Assembly: GCA_041742235.1 (NCBI GenBank)
Contig: JBGSJA010000330.1
Location: 1-13,791 of the forward strand
Source of the DNA: BOKV01 sp041742235
GTDB lineage: Bacteria > Pseudomonadota > Alphaproteobacteria > Rhizobiales > Rhizobiaceae
Reading direction: 5' to 3'
Length of the DNA stretch: 13,791 nucleotides
Part shown: piece after piece, positions 1 through 6,871 of the stretch
Numbering within the stretch: the first letter of the stretch is position 1
Layout of the letters: the number at the start of each line of letters is the position of its first letter
Position numbers and translations under genes: made by a program
Notes under the pieces: model-generated
What the model was told of the DNA's origin: nothing
Database searches by the model: none
What the model saw: the letters and a program-made list of their open reading frames with translations, nothing else

Positions 1-451
1 ACATGAACCAGCCGCCATCGGGCGCGGCGCCGAAGAAGATGCTTGAGAAGAAGACAAGCCCGCCCACGAAATACGCCCAGAACGCATAGGCGGAGAGCCT
101 GGGAAACGGCAGGTCCCGCGCCGCGATCATGTTGGGCAGCAGCAACACGCCCATCGCCTCCACCGCCGGAACGGCGAAAAGGAACATCATCGTGGTTCCG
201 TGGACCGTGAAAAGCTGGTTGTAGACCGCGTGCCCGACGAGGTCGTTCTCCGGCACGGCGAGTTGCGTGCGCATTATCAGCGCGAGGATGCCGGCGAAGA
301 TGAAGAACAGCAACGCCGTGCCGACGTAGTAGGCGCCGACATAGGTATTGTTGACCGCGCTGATGAGGGCGAAGCCGCGCGGCGGCTTCCAGATGCGCTG
401 CAACTCCTCAAGTTCGCCCGGCGGGCGCGGCGTCTCGTTGGGAAACTTCAT
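1..451 (-). CDS. ctaD: Cytochrome c oxidase subunit I, N-terminal part (cut by window edge)
   Basis: Reading the minus strand from the ATG at 449-451 gives 150 codons with no stop before the window edge, so only the N-terminus is present. The protein begins MKFPNETPRPPGE and has a hydrophobic segment at about residues 40-60. The stretch YNQLFTVHGTTMMFLF contains His84, the expected low-spin heme a ligand, and the fragment ends in APDGGWFM, a motif typical of caa3-type subunit I. Known family role: the catalytic subunit with heme a and the heme a3/CuB centre, reducing O2 in the cytoplasmic membrane and pumping protons. The start overlaps the coxB stop as ATGA, so the two are probably translationally coupled. 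Identification as subunit I is secure. The binuclear centre and proton-channel residues lie outside the window. Confidence 0.93.
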   Translation of the reverse strand, partial: MKFPNETPRPPGELEELQRIWKPPRGFALISAVNNTYVGAYYVGTALLFFIFAGILALIMRTQLAVPENDLVGHAVYNQLFTVHGTTMMFLFAVPAVEAMGVLLLPNMIAARDLPFPRLSAYAFWAYFVGGLVFFSSIFFGAAPDGGWFM

Positions 452-1389
452 TTCAGAGCCTCGAGATAGGCCGCCAGCGCGCGCAGTTCCACGCCCGTGA
501 GGCGGTCGAACGAGGGCATCTTGTTGCCGGGCTTCAGGTGCTGTGCGGATGAGATCCACCCTGCGAGCGTTCCCCTGTTGTTGGGGAAGGTCGCGGCCCC
601 GAGCGTCTTGCGGCTGCCCACATGCGTGAGGTCCGGGCCAACCGTTCCATTCCATTCAGTCCCGCGTATGGTGTGGCAGGCGCCACAGCCATTCTCGCCA
701 AAGAGCTGCATGCCAAGCTCCTGCTCCGCTGTTTCAGGGGCGCGAGCCGGCCGCATCTGGTTGGCCATCCAGGCGGCAAAGTCGTCGGGCGTCTCCACGA
801 CCGCGATCAGCGACATCAGCGCGTGCTGCGCGCCGCAGAACTCGGCGCACTGGCCGCGATAGACGCCGGGGCGCTCGGGGCGGACAACGAGGCTGTTCGT
901 ACGGCCCGGTATCATGTCCATCTTGCCACCGAGCGAGGGGATCCAGAAGGAATGGATGACGTCGGGGCTGACCAGCGAAAACGCAGCTTCGCTGCCTGCG
1001 GGAAGGTGGATTTCGTTGCCCGTGACAAAGAGCGGGCGCTGCGCGCTGTCGAGATAGGTCACGCGCCACCACCACTGCTCGCCCGACACCTCGATCCGAA
1101 CAGCCGGCTCCTGCCCCGATACCCGGATGTCGCGCGCAATGGCCAGTCCCCATGCCAGCAACGCCGTCAGCACCACGACCGGAAAGGCAACGCCGCCGGC
1201 AATGATCATGCTGCGCGAAGCGATGACGCCTCGCAGACCGGCGGGCCCGCGAACCGCGACCAACACGAGCATCATCACGACGATTAAGATGATTGCCGCG
1301 CCGAGCGTCATGACCCATGTCAGGTCCATGATCCACTGGGCGCCGCTTCCGGCAGGATGAAGGGCCGATTGTTGGTTCGTCCCCGACAT
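448..1389 (-). CDS. coxB: Cytochrome c oxidase subunit II with fused cytochrome c domain (caa3-type)
   Basis: The 313-aa product receives electrons from cytochrome c and passes them through CuA to subunit I. Two membrane helices lie near residues 26-46 and 61-85. The aromatic patch QWWWR is at 105-109. The CuA ligands are all visible: His146 (DVIHSFWIP), Cys181, Glu183, Cys185, His189 and Met192. The C-terminal cytochrome c domain has the heme site CGACH at 235-239 and a likely Met291 ligand (KMPSF). I chose the ATG at 1387-1389 (MSGTNQQSALHPAG), because the QSALxPAG stretch is the usual beginning of the mature family and an earlier start would run into the preceding cytochrome gene. That gene ends 4 nt upstream. 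No strong ribosome site is seen, which suggests coupling. The fused heme domain marks the caa3 type. Confidence 0.95.
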   Translation of the reverse strand: MSGTNQQSALHPAGSGAQWIMDLTWVMTLGAAIILIVVMMLVLVAVRGPAGLRGVIASRSMIIAGGVAFPVVVLTALLAWGLAIARDIRVSGQEPAVRIEVSGEQWWWRVTYLDSAQRPLFVTGNEIHLPAGSEAAFSLVSPDVIHSFWIPSLGGKMDMIPGRTNSLVVRPERPGVYRGQCAEFCGAQHALMSLIAVVETPDDFAAWMANQMRPARAPETAEQELGMQLFGENGCGACHTIRGTEWNGTVGPDLTHVGSRKTLGAATFPNNRGTLAGWISSAQHLKPGNKMPSFDRLTGVELRALAAYLEALK

Positions 1390-1393
1390 CGGC

Positions 1394-1765
1394 TTAACGC
1401 AGCGTGTAAAGATAGGCCGCGATGTCGAGCGCCTCGTCATCATTCAACGGAAGCTGCGGCATCGCGGTATCAGGCGCGATCGAGGGGGCATTGCGCACCC
1501 AGCGCGCCAGCACCGCCGGCCGGTTGGGCACGACGCCGCCGATGAAGCTGCGCTGAGCGAAATGTTCGAGCGAGGGACCAACCGCGCCGCGTGCGCCCGC
1601 AATGCCTGGGATTACGTGGCAAACGCCGCACGATACTTCCATGATGGCAGCGCGCCCGGCCATCGCATCGCCTTCAACCACGCGCCGCGCGGGATCGCCC
1701 GGCTGTTCCTGGCAAACCCCGAAAAACACCGACAGAAAGGCGGGCAGCAAGCAGGCGGGCGTCAT
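1394..1765 (-). CDS. Small monoheme cytochrome c
   Basis: This 123-aa protein has a hydrophobic N-terminus (residues 1-18, probable export signal), one c-type heme site CGVCH at 46-50, and a likely axial Met102 in the stretch AMPQLPL. The C-terminal helix ALDIAAYLYTLR is typical of class I cytochromes c. Its start overlaps the stop of the upstream diheme cytochrome as ATGA, and it ends 4 nt before coxB. The position suggests a periplasmic electron shuttle delivering electrons to the CoxB heme or CuA, although this is inference. Cys18 lies near the end of the signal, but the preceding residues (FFGV) do not make a convincing lipobox, so I do not call it a lipoprotein. Confidence 0.88.
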   Translation of the reverse strand: MTPACLLPAFLSVFFGVCQEQPGDPARRVVEGDAMAGRAAIMEVSCGVCHVIPGIAGARGAVGPSLEHFAQRSFIGGVVPNRPAVLARWVRNAPSIAPDTAMPQLPLNDDEALDIAAYLYTLR

Positions 1766-2457
1766 GGCTCGCCTCTTCGCACCGCTTCGAAATAGGCAGC
1801 CGCCGCGCGAATGTCCTCATCGCTCATCTGCACCGCGATCTGCTGCATCACGTTGAGCGGATCGCCATCGCGCCGCCCATCCTTCCAGCGCCTGAGTTGC
1901 AATTCCAAATAGGGCGCGTATTGGCCGGCCAGCACCGGCACCGTCGGCGGATAGCCCACTCCCGCTTCGCCGTGGCAGCCCTGGCATGCGGCGACGCCGC
2001 GCTCGGGAACGCCAACTGCCGAAATCGCTCCGCCGCGCTGGCGCAGGGACGGGTCATCGGTTTCGCGAACCTCGACCGGCGGCGGTTCCAGTGCCGAAAA
2101 ATACGCCGCGACACCGCGCATCGCGCGTTCATCGAGCTGCAGCGCCACCGGCGTCATGATCTCGTGGTATCGCACCCCGGTCGAATAGTCGTTGAGCGCC
2201 TTGTAGAGATACCAGGCTGCCTGCCCATCCAGCCTTGGGACCGCGCCGCCGGGAACCGCAAGCCCGTCCATGCCGTGGCATTGGGCGCAGGCGATCCGGT
2301 GCTCGCCCAGCCTGCCGCCCATCGCCACCATCTTTCCATGTACGCGATCCGCGCCGTCCTGCGCCTGCGGCTCGCCGGGCAAGCCGATCGTTTGGGCTTT
2401 GACGCCGACCGCAACCGGCAAGGCGGCCAGCATGGCGATGAGTGGAAGCCGTATCAT
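1762..2457 (-). CDS. Diheme cytochrome c (c4-like), downstream copy
   Basis: The 231-aa product has a signal peptide (MIRLPLIAML to about residue 21, KA|QT) and two homologous cytochrome c domains. The heme sites are CAQCH at 57-61 and CQGCH at 158-162. Likely Met ligands are Met101 (EIMTPVA) and Met204 (NVMQQIA). The motifs PRLDGQ and PVLAGQ with following YL aromatic residues are typical of the c4-like/class I diheme family. I chose the ATG at 2455-2457, which overlaps the stop of the GMC gene as ATGA and directly precedes a good signal peptide. The frame stays open further upstream but only in shadow of the GMC gene. It is a paralog of the first gene of the operon. A likely role is taking electrons from the FAD dehydrogenase, by inference from its position directly behind it. 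Confidence 0.9.
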   Translation of the reverse strand: MIRLPLIAMLAALPVAVGVKAQTIGLPGEPQAQDGADRVHGKMVAMGGRLGEHRIACAQCHGMDGLAVPGGAVPRLDGQAAWYLYKALNDYSTGVRYHEIMTPVALQLDERAMRGVAAYFSALEPPPVEVRETDDPSLRQRGGAISAVGVPERGVAACQGCHGEAGVGYPPTVPVLAGQYAPYLELQLRRWKDGRRDGDPLNVMQQIAVQMSDEDIRAAAAYFEAVRRGEP

Positions 2458-4223
2458 GTCGACACCAGCGGGCCGGGGTTTTTCATGTACCGGTTGATCA
2501 TCGCGTCGATCGCCCAATAGGCGAGCGCGCCGACGGTGCCGGTCGGGTTGTACCCGCCGTTCTGCGGAAAGCAGCTTGCCCCGACGGTCCACAGATTGTG
2601 GAGGTCCCACGATTGCAGATACTTGTTTAGCACGCTGGTGCGCGGGTCGGTCCCCACGATGGTTCCGCCGGTATTGTGCGTCGTCTGGTACGGAACGATG
2701 CTGTAGTGGTCCGGCAGCCAGCTCACCGCCACGGATTTCCCGCCCATCGCCTCGGCTATTTCCCAGGCCTTCTGCGTCACGTGGCGCGACATCAGCCGGT
2801 CATTGTAGGGAAAATCGTAGGTCAACATGCCGAGAGGTTGGCCATATGCGTCGGTATAGGTGCGGTCGAGGCCGATATAGTTGTTGGGATGCGGGATCGA
2901 CGAACCGTGGACGCTCAGGCTGACCGTGCTGTTGTAGTTCTGCGCCACCGCGTCCTTCCATTCCCTGCCCCAGCGCGGCGTGCCGGGCGGCACCGGATGG
3001 TAGGCAATCGGCCGGCCGCCCGTCTGGTAAGCGGCGATGTATGCCCCGCCGACAAATCCGAGCGGACCGTGGTCGAAACTGCCATTGTTGAAATCATCGA
3101 TCGCGGTGCCGAGCGCACCCGCGCCCATGAACGGATTGATGCGCTTGCCGCCTTCGTAGAACACCGAAACGCCCGACATGGTCTGGTAAGTATAGTTCCG
3201 CCCTACCGCTCCCTCGCGCGTGGCCGGATCATAGGGCGTGCCGATGCCGGAATTGAGCATCAGCACCGCATTGTGGTGGGCGAAAGCGCACAGCACGACC
3301 ATTTGGGCCGGCTGGAAGATCTCGACGCCGCTGGCATCGACATAGGTCACGCCCGTTGCCGTTTTCGATCCGCGGTCCCACTCGATACGTAGCACATTGG
3401 CGCGCGTGCGAAGCTCGAAGTTCTTGTTGGCAAGCGCAAAGGGCAGGATTGCAGTTTGCGGGCTTGTCTTGGCGAAATGCTCGCAGCCATAGGTCTCGCA
3501 GAAGCCGCAATACATGCAGGGCTTCATCTGCGCGCCGTACGGGTTCGTGTAGTGCCGCGTCATGTTCGCCGATGGAACCGGGAAGGGATTGTAGCCAAGG
3601 CCAGCGGCCGCCTCGCCGAACAGCGCTCCCGAATGCGAGGTCTTCATCGGCGGATTTGGGTAGTCGTTTTGGCGCGGACCCTCGAAAGGGTTGCCGCCGG
3701 GCCTTTTCTCACCGCGAAGGTTGCCGGCCGTTCCACAAATGCCCGCGACCTTCTCGAAGAAATCGTAATGGGGCTCCAGTTCGTCATAGGTGATGCCCCA
3801 ATCCTGGATGGTGACGTCCTCGTCGAGGAAATCCGCGCCATAACGCTGTTCCACCCAGCTCTTCAGTTCAAACCACTCGGGCTGGAAGCGCCAGGTCTGT
3901 CCGTTCCAGTGCACCATCGCGCCGCCGACGCCTTCGCCCGGCAGGAATGAACCGAGCTGGCGCATGGGCAACGCCCGCTGGCCGGGGAAATTTCGAAAGC
4001 TCAGCGTCTGCGTGGCAGGGTTCTGCATCAGCGCATGCCGAATGGAGTGCTTGAGCTCGTCATGCATGCTGGGCGACTGAAAATCCGGGATGGTATCGCG
4101 CATGTCTCCGCGTTCCAGCGCAACGACGGTGCTGCCCGCCTCCGCCAAATGCTTGCCAAGGATCGACGCCGTCATGCCGCCACCGACAAGCGCCACGTCC
4201 ACCGATTGCATCCGCCGCGCCAT
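2454..4223 (-). CDS. GMC-family FAD oxidoreductase, gluconate-dehydrogenase-type large subunit
   Basis: The 589-aa protein has an N-terminal dinucleotide-binding fold (LVGGGMTAS at 12-20, followed by ALERG). The third Gly of GxGxxG appears to be Ala19. The C-terminus holds the GMC catalytic pair: His516 within TTHNTGG and Asn559 within GGYNPTGTVGAL. A cysteine cluster C236-x2-C239-x2-C242-x4-C247 resembles the iron-sulfur region of electron-transfer GMC enzymes such as FAD glucose and fructose dehydrogenases. No signal peptide is present. Such subunits are exported by Tat together with the small subunit, which is the preceding gene, 1 nt away. A strong ribosome site (GGAGG, 5 nt spacing) supports the ATG at 4221-4223 over in-frame ATGs upstream. 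The substrate cannot be read from the sequence: sugars, sugar acids, glycosides or alcohols are all possible. Confidence 0.92.
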   Translation of the reverse strand: MARRMQSVDVALVGGGMTASILGKHLAEAGSTVVALERGDMRDTIPDFQSPSMHDELKHSIRHALMQNPATQTLSFRNFPGQRALPMRQLGSFLPGEGVGGAMVHWNGQTWRFQPEWFELKSWVEQRYGADFLDEDVTIQDWGITYDELEPHYDFFEKVAGICGTAGNLRGEKRPGGNPFEGPRQNDYPNPPMKTSHSGALFGEAAAGLGYNPFPVPSANMTRHYTNPYGAQMKPCMYCGFCETYGCEHFAKTSPQTAILPFALANKNFELRTRANVLRIEWDRGSKTATGVTYVDASGVEIFQPAQMVVLCAFAHHNAVLMLNSGIGTPYDPATREGAVGRNYTYQTMSGVSVFYEGGKRINPFMGAGALGTAIDDFNNGSFDHGPLGFVGGAYIAAYQTGGRPIAYHPVPPGTPRWGREWKDAVAQNYNSTVSLSVHGSSIPHPNNYIGLDRTYTDAYGQPLGMLTYDFPYNDRLMSRHVTQKAWEIAEAMGGKSVAVSWLPDHYSIVPYQTTHNTGGTIVGTDPRTSVLNKYLQSWDLHNLWTVGASCFPQNGGYNPTGTVGALAYWAIDAMINRYMKNPGPLVST

Positions 4224-4224
4224 G

Positions 4225-4971
4225 TCAGCCTCCGTCCCCATGCCCGGACAAGTGGACCGCCCGGGCATGGCTGTTGGAAATGCTGATCGGCTCGCGGTGA
4301 TAGGCTTCGCCGTGCCTTTCCACGAGTTCGAGATATTGGGCATACGCGCCGGGAAATCCGATCATGCGCCATGCCACCATGTCGCGATTGCCACCATAGG
4401 CGGGATCGGCAAACCAGCCCTCGATGGTGTTCGCCAGGAGCGTTTCGAAAAATACCGGTGAGGGAAGCGAGGGCAACGCGGTCGCGCCGGTCTCCAGGCC
4501 CGTCAGCACATCGTCCATTGGCGCGGCGTCGAGCTCCCAGAATTCCCGCCCATGCGTGGCGCTTACCGCCTCGCGCGCTTCCGCGATTGCCCGCCGGTAG
4601 AGTTCCGCGGGCGTGAAGCGAAGCTGGTAGCCCTGTTGCGCCGGGGCGTCTGGTACCCACGGGCCCTTCAGATACATTTTCGCGCCGTCGCCATAGCCGC
4701 TAGCAAGCTGGTGGTCGATATAGGTCACGACGCCTGCCTGCGATGCGCTCGGCCAAACCGGATCGGCCGGTATCAACCGGTCGACGGCGGCGGTGATGAA
4801 CCGAGCCTCCGGATCGGTGAAGAAAAACAGCACATCCTGTCCGTCCGCGGCCTGGTGGTGCGGTGGTTGCACTGGCTGCGGTTCTTCTTGCCCGCGCGCG
4901 GAGACGGGGACGGCGACAGCGCCTGCAACGCCGAGCTTGATAAGGTTTCGCCGGCTGATTTCGCTGGTCAT
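4225..4971 (-). CDS. Gluconate 2-dehydrogenase subunit 3 family protein (gamma subunit), Tat-exported
   Basis: The 248-aa protein starts with a clear twin-arginine signal, SRRNLIKLGVAGAVAVPVSA (residues 6-25). It then shows the gluconate 2-dehydrogenase subunit 3 pattern: FFTDPEARFITAAVDRLIPAD near 49-69, YIDHQLASGYGDGAK at 84-98, and GYQLRFTPAELYRRAI. The C-terminal part contains GWFADPAYGGNRDMVAWRMIGFPG, also typical. In this family the subunit binds the FAD-containing GMC subunit and carries it through the Tat pore. Its start overlaps the stop of the small secreted protein gene as ATGA, and the large subunit follows after 1 nt. The usual cytochrome subunit of gluconate dehydrogenase (triheme, about 50 kDa) is absent. 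Two diheme cytochromes of the same operon probably replace it. Confidence 0.92.
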   Translation of the reverse strand: MTSEISRRNLIKLGVAGAVAVPVSARGQEEPQPVQPPHHQAADGQDVLFFFTDPEARFITAAVDRLIPADPVWPSASQAGVVTYIDHQLASGYGDGAKMYLKGPWVPDAPAQQGYQLRFTPAELYRRAIAEAREAVSATHGREFWELDAAPMDDVLTGLETGATALPSLPSPVFFETLLANTIEGWFADPAYGGNRDMVAWRMIGFPGAYAQYLELVERHGEAYHREPISISNSHARAVHLSGHGDGG

Positions 4972-5297
4972 GGCCGCACTCCCGTGGCGGGTTCATGCGC
5001 GCGGCCCAATACCGTGGCCAGGCAATTGGCGCGCACTTCCGCGTTGAAATCCTTGCAAAGCGTTTCGGCTGGCAGATCGGGCATGGAACGGTTTCCTGGC
5101 GGATCGCCACTATCGGACTTCGGACCGCTGACGCCGGAAGTCGTACCGTCGGTGGTGTTTGCGCCCGACTGCGCGGGAACCGCCTTGTTCCGCGAACCTG
5201 CGTCCGAATCGAGAAAGCCCGGCGTCTGGTTCTGCTGGGCCATCGCAAACCCGGCGCAGACCAGCAGGAGTGCAAAGGCAACCGGGCCTGCCTTCAT
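4968..5297 (-). CDS. Small secreted protein of unknown function in the oxidase operon
   Basis: I do not recognise this 109-aa protein. It has a convincing signal peptide (MKAGPVAFALLLVCAGFAMA, cleavage before QQN at about residue 20). A low-complexity Ser/Gly/Asp/Pro-rich linker follows (about 25-75), then a short C-terminal segment with two cysteines, Cys81 and Cys92 (LCKDFNAEVRANCLA), which may form a disulfide. There is no heme-binding CxxCH. Both ends overlap neighbours as ATGA, so it is a real member of the operon between the first diheme cytochrome and the dehydrogenase gamma subunit. It could be an assembly factor or an extra subunit of the dehydrogenase complex, but nothing in the sequence proves either. 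Confidence 0.8.
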   Translation of the reverse strand: MKAGPVAFALLLVCAGFAMAQQNQTPGFLDSDAGSRNKAVPAQSGANTTDGTTSGVSGPKSDSGDPPGNRSMPDLPAETLCKDFNAEVRANCLATVLGRAHEPATGVRP

Positions 5298-6022
5298 TGC
5301 GCAGCCTCCGGCCCGCCGCTTACCTCAATGCCAGCCCCAACAGGCCGGGGAGCAACCGAAGCGAAATAGTGCGACAGCGCCTCTATTTCGCGGTTGCCCA
5401 TGCGCCTTGCAATGTCGGCCATGATCTCCTGCAACTGGGTGCCGTTCCCAGCCGGCATCGCCTGGTAGTCAAGCAGCCGCGCGGTCAGGTAGGTGGCTGG
5501 TTGCCCGGCCAGATAGGGGTAGTTCGGCGGCAGACCTTGACCTGCCGGGCCATGGCAATTGATGCAGCCTTGTATGCCGAGCGTTGCCGAGCCTATGGAC
5601 GACAGCGCCGCACCATATTGCAGCAGTTCGGGTTCGCCTGCCCTGGCCGGCTGCCACGGCGTGTCTGCGAGCCGGGCATAGTAGGCGGCGGCGCTTCGCA
5701 TCTGCCCTTCGCTCAGGGACTTCGCGATCGGAGACATGATGGCGTTGTTGCGCACGCCAGCGGCATAAGCCTTCAAGGCGTGAAATAGATACTCGCCGGA
5801 TTGCCCCGCCAGGCGCGGAAATCCGGCGGCAAAATCGCCTCGTCCGTCGATGCCATGGCAGTTGATGCAAGAATGCGCTGGCGCGATGCCCGGCGCGCCG
5901 ACAACCACTGCCTTGCCTCTTTCTGTGAGGTCGTCTTGCTGTGCATGCCCGGACCGGGCAGCAAGGCTGGCAAGAAACGCCAACGCCAGAGACCCGGCAA
6001 AATGGCCAAGCGGTGACCGCAC
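5294..6022 (-). CDS. Diheme cytochrome c (c4-like), first gene of the operon
   Basis: The 242-aa protein has a signal peptide (to about residue 27, SGHA|QQ) and two cytochrome c domains. The heme sites are CINCH at 52-56 and CINCH at 153-157. Likely axial ligands are Met96 (AIMSPIA) and Met201 (EIMADIA). PRLAGQ and PYLAGQ motifs follow each heme site. The start is a GTG at 6020-6022, and GGAGGG about 9 nt upstream supports it. No ATG occurs before the middle of the first domain. The stop overlaps the next gene as ATGA. It aligns along its length with the diheme cytochrome at 1762-2457. Expected role: periplasmic electron transfer between the GMC dehydrogenase and the caa3 oxidase. Confidence 0.9.
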   Translation of the reverse strand: MRSPLGHFAGSLALAFLASLAARSGHAQQDDLTERGKAVVVGAPGIAPAHSCINCHGIDGRGDFAAGFPRLAGQSGEYLFHALKAYAAGVRNNAIMSPIAKSLSEGQMRSAAAYYARLADTPWQPARAGEPELLQYGAALSSIGSATLGIQGCINCHGPAGQGLPPNYPYLAGQPATYLTARLLDYQAMPAGNGTQLQEIMADIARRMGNREIEALSHYFASVAPRPVGAGIEVSGGPEAAQ

Positions 6023-6058
6023 CTTCGAGAACCCTCCATTGTCGCGAAGTCAACCGCA

Positions 6059-6083
6059 AACCGGTGACGCGCCGGAATGTTCC
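6059..6083 (-). promoter_or_regulatory. Possible EcfG-type (general stress sigma factor) promoter for the oxidase operon
   Basis: On the minus strand GGAAC (6083-6079), a 16-nt spacer and GGTT (6062-6059) lie about 37 nt before the GTG start of the first operon gene. The established alphaproteobacterial EcfG consensus is GGAAC-N16/17-CGTT, so one base of the -10 element differs. Position and spacing are right. With such short motifs a chance match is possible. Confidence 0.35.
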
Positions 6084-6206
6084 CGAAAAACGGATCTGGG
6101 CTTGGGAAGTGCGTGCAAAGGTTTGTGCGCGCCGATACGGAGCGCCGATATCGTCACCTTCAAGACAGCTGCGTCATGGCCGGCACGCTGGCGGCATGCG
6201 GCAAGT

Positions 6207-6249
6207 GGTGATCGGCCACAGCCGCAGCGCCCCAAGGTGATCGGTCACC
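6207..6249. repeat. Tandem near-identical short palindromes
   Basis: GGTGATCGG-C/T-CAC occurs at 6207-6219 and again at 6236-6248, 29 bp apart with one mismatch. The second copy extends to GGTGATCGGTCACC (6236-6249), with perfect 5-bp arms. The first is flanked as GTGGTGATCGGCCAC, with 4-bp arms. The pair lies in the intergenic region upstream of the oxidase operon and could be an operator, but no regulator gene is adjacent. Confidence 0.3.
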
Positions 6250-6262
6250 ACGGCCTTGATGA

Positions 6263-6781
6263 TTGAACGCAGGTCGGTTGTGGCGCAAGGGAGTCTGCCC
6301 CCGCCGGCACGCACAGTGCGGACCAATTGCCGGCAACCCGCCCTCCTGCCACCGCCCGCCGATCTGGAACGTCACGCTTGCCGATCCATGGTCTGTGCCG
6401 CCATTGGGATTTGAGGCCGGACAATCGGTTTGCGAAGCGCCGCGGCGGGTAGTCGGCGAACTTGCACAATGCGAAGCCAATCTCGCCCTGCTCAAGATTC
6501 ATTTGGACAAGTCCGGTCTGGACAGCTTCACGCCGCAAGCCCGAAAGCTTTACAAATGGCATCGGGAAACCGTGATCGGCGAGCATGGCCTCATGCGCGC
6601 AAGCACGGCTGTGACAGTGCCACCGCAACAATTGCGTCCGGACTGGCTGCGCCGCCTTCAACTGTGCCGCGAACATGGGCTGGACGTGCTGGCTGTCGAC
6701 TTGACCCATCGCGACGCCGCCCCTGGCGCGCGTGCTGGTCACCGGACTTCGCTCGACAATGCCCAGATGGGTCAGGGTTGA
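6263..6781 (+). CDS. Doubtful hypothetical ORF (possible orphan or decayed gene)
   Basis: This open frame of 172 codons (ATG at 6263) lies in the long stretch between the oxidase operon and the small-protein cluster. I recognise no family. The first 50 residues are rich in Cys, Pro, His and Arg and look non-coding. From about 6450 to 6700 the codons look more natural: a hand count of about 83 codons gives roughly 70 percent G/C at third positions. That part predicts helices such as LRPDWLRRLQLCREHGLDVL. No clear ribosome site precedes the ATG, and the actual start could be internal. An overlapping minus-strand frame (6245-6817) looks less protein-like. It may be the remnant of a longer gene. 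The rest of 6023-6871 shows only the possible promoter and palindromes listed separately. Confidence 0.25.
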   Translation: MNAGRLWRKGVCPRRHAQCGPIAGNPPSCHRPPIWNVTLADPWSVPPLGFEAGQSVCEAPRRVVGELAQCEANLALLKIHLDKSGLDSFTPQARKLYKWHRETVIGEHGLMRASTAVTVPPQQLRPDWLRRLQLCREHGLDVLAVDLTHRDAAPGARAGHRTSLDNAQMGQG

Positions 6782-6871
6782 TTGCAGGAAGTCCCGGTCA
6801 GACTGGGATTGAGGCAATCCGGCGGGGAGGTTGCCTACGGTTCGACCTATCCGTTACGACGGAAAAATCGA

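Noticed and set aside
622..1287. Plus-strand open frame of 221 codons over coxB
   Set aside because: coxB on the other strand carries all CuA and heme ligands, and the plus frame has no family features.
6245..6817. Minus-strand open frame of 190 codons in the empty stretch
   Set aside because: Its composition is less protein-like than the overlapping plus-strand frame, with no ribosome site or motif, so I kept only the plus frame at low confidence.
6806..6820. Hairpin GGATTG-AGG-CAATCC near the end of the 78-aa gene
   Set aside because: Short stem, 3-nt loop and no T-tract on the relevant strand, so not a convincing terminator.
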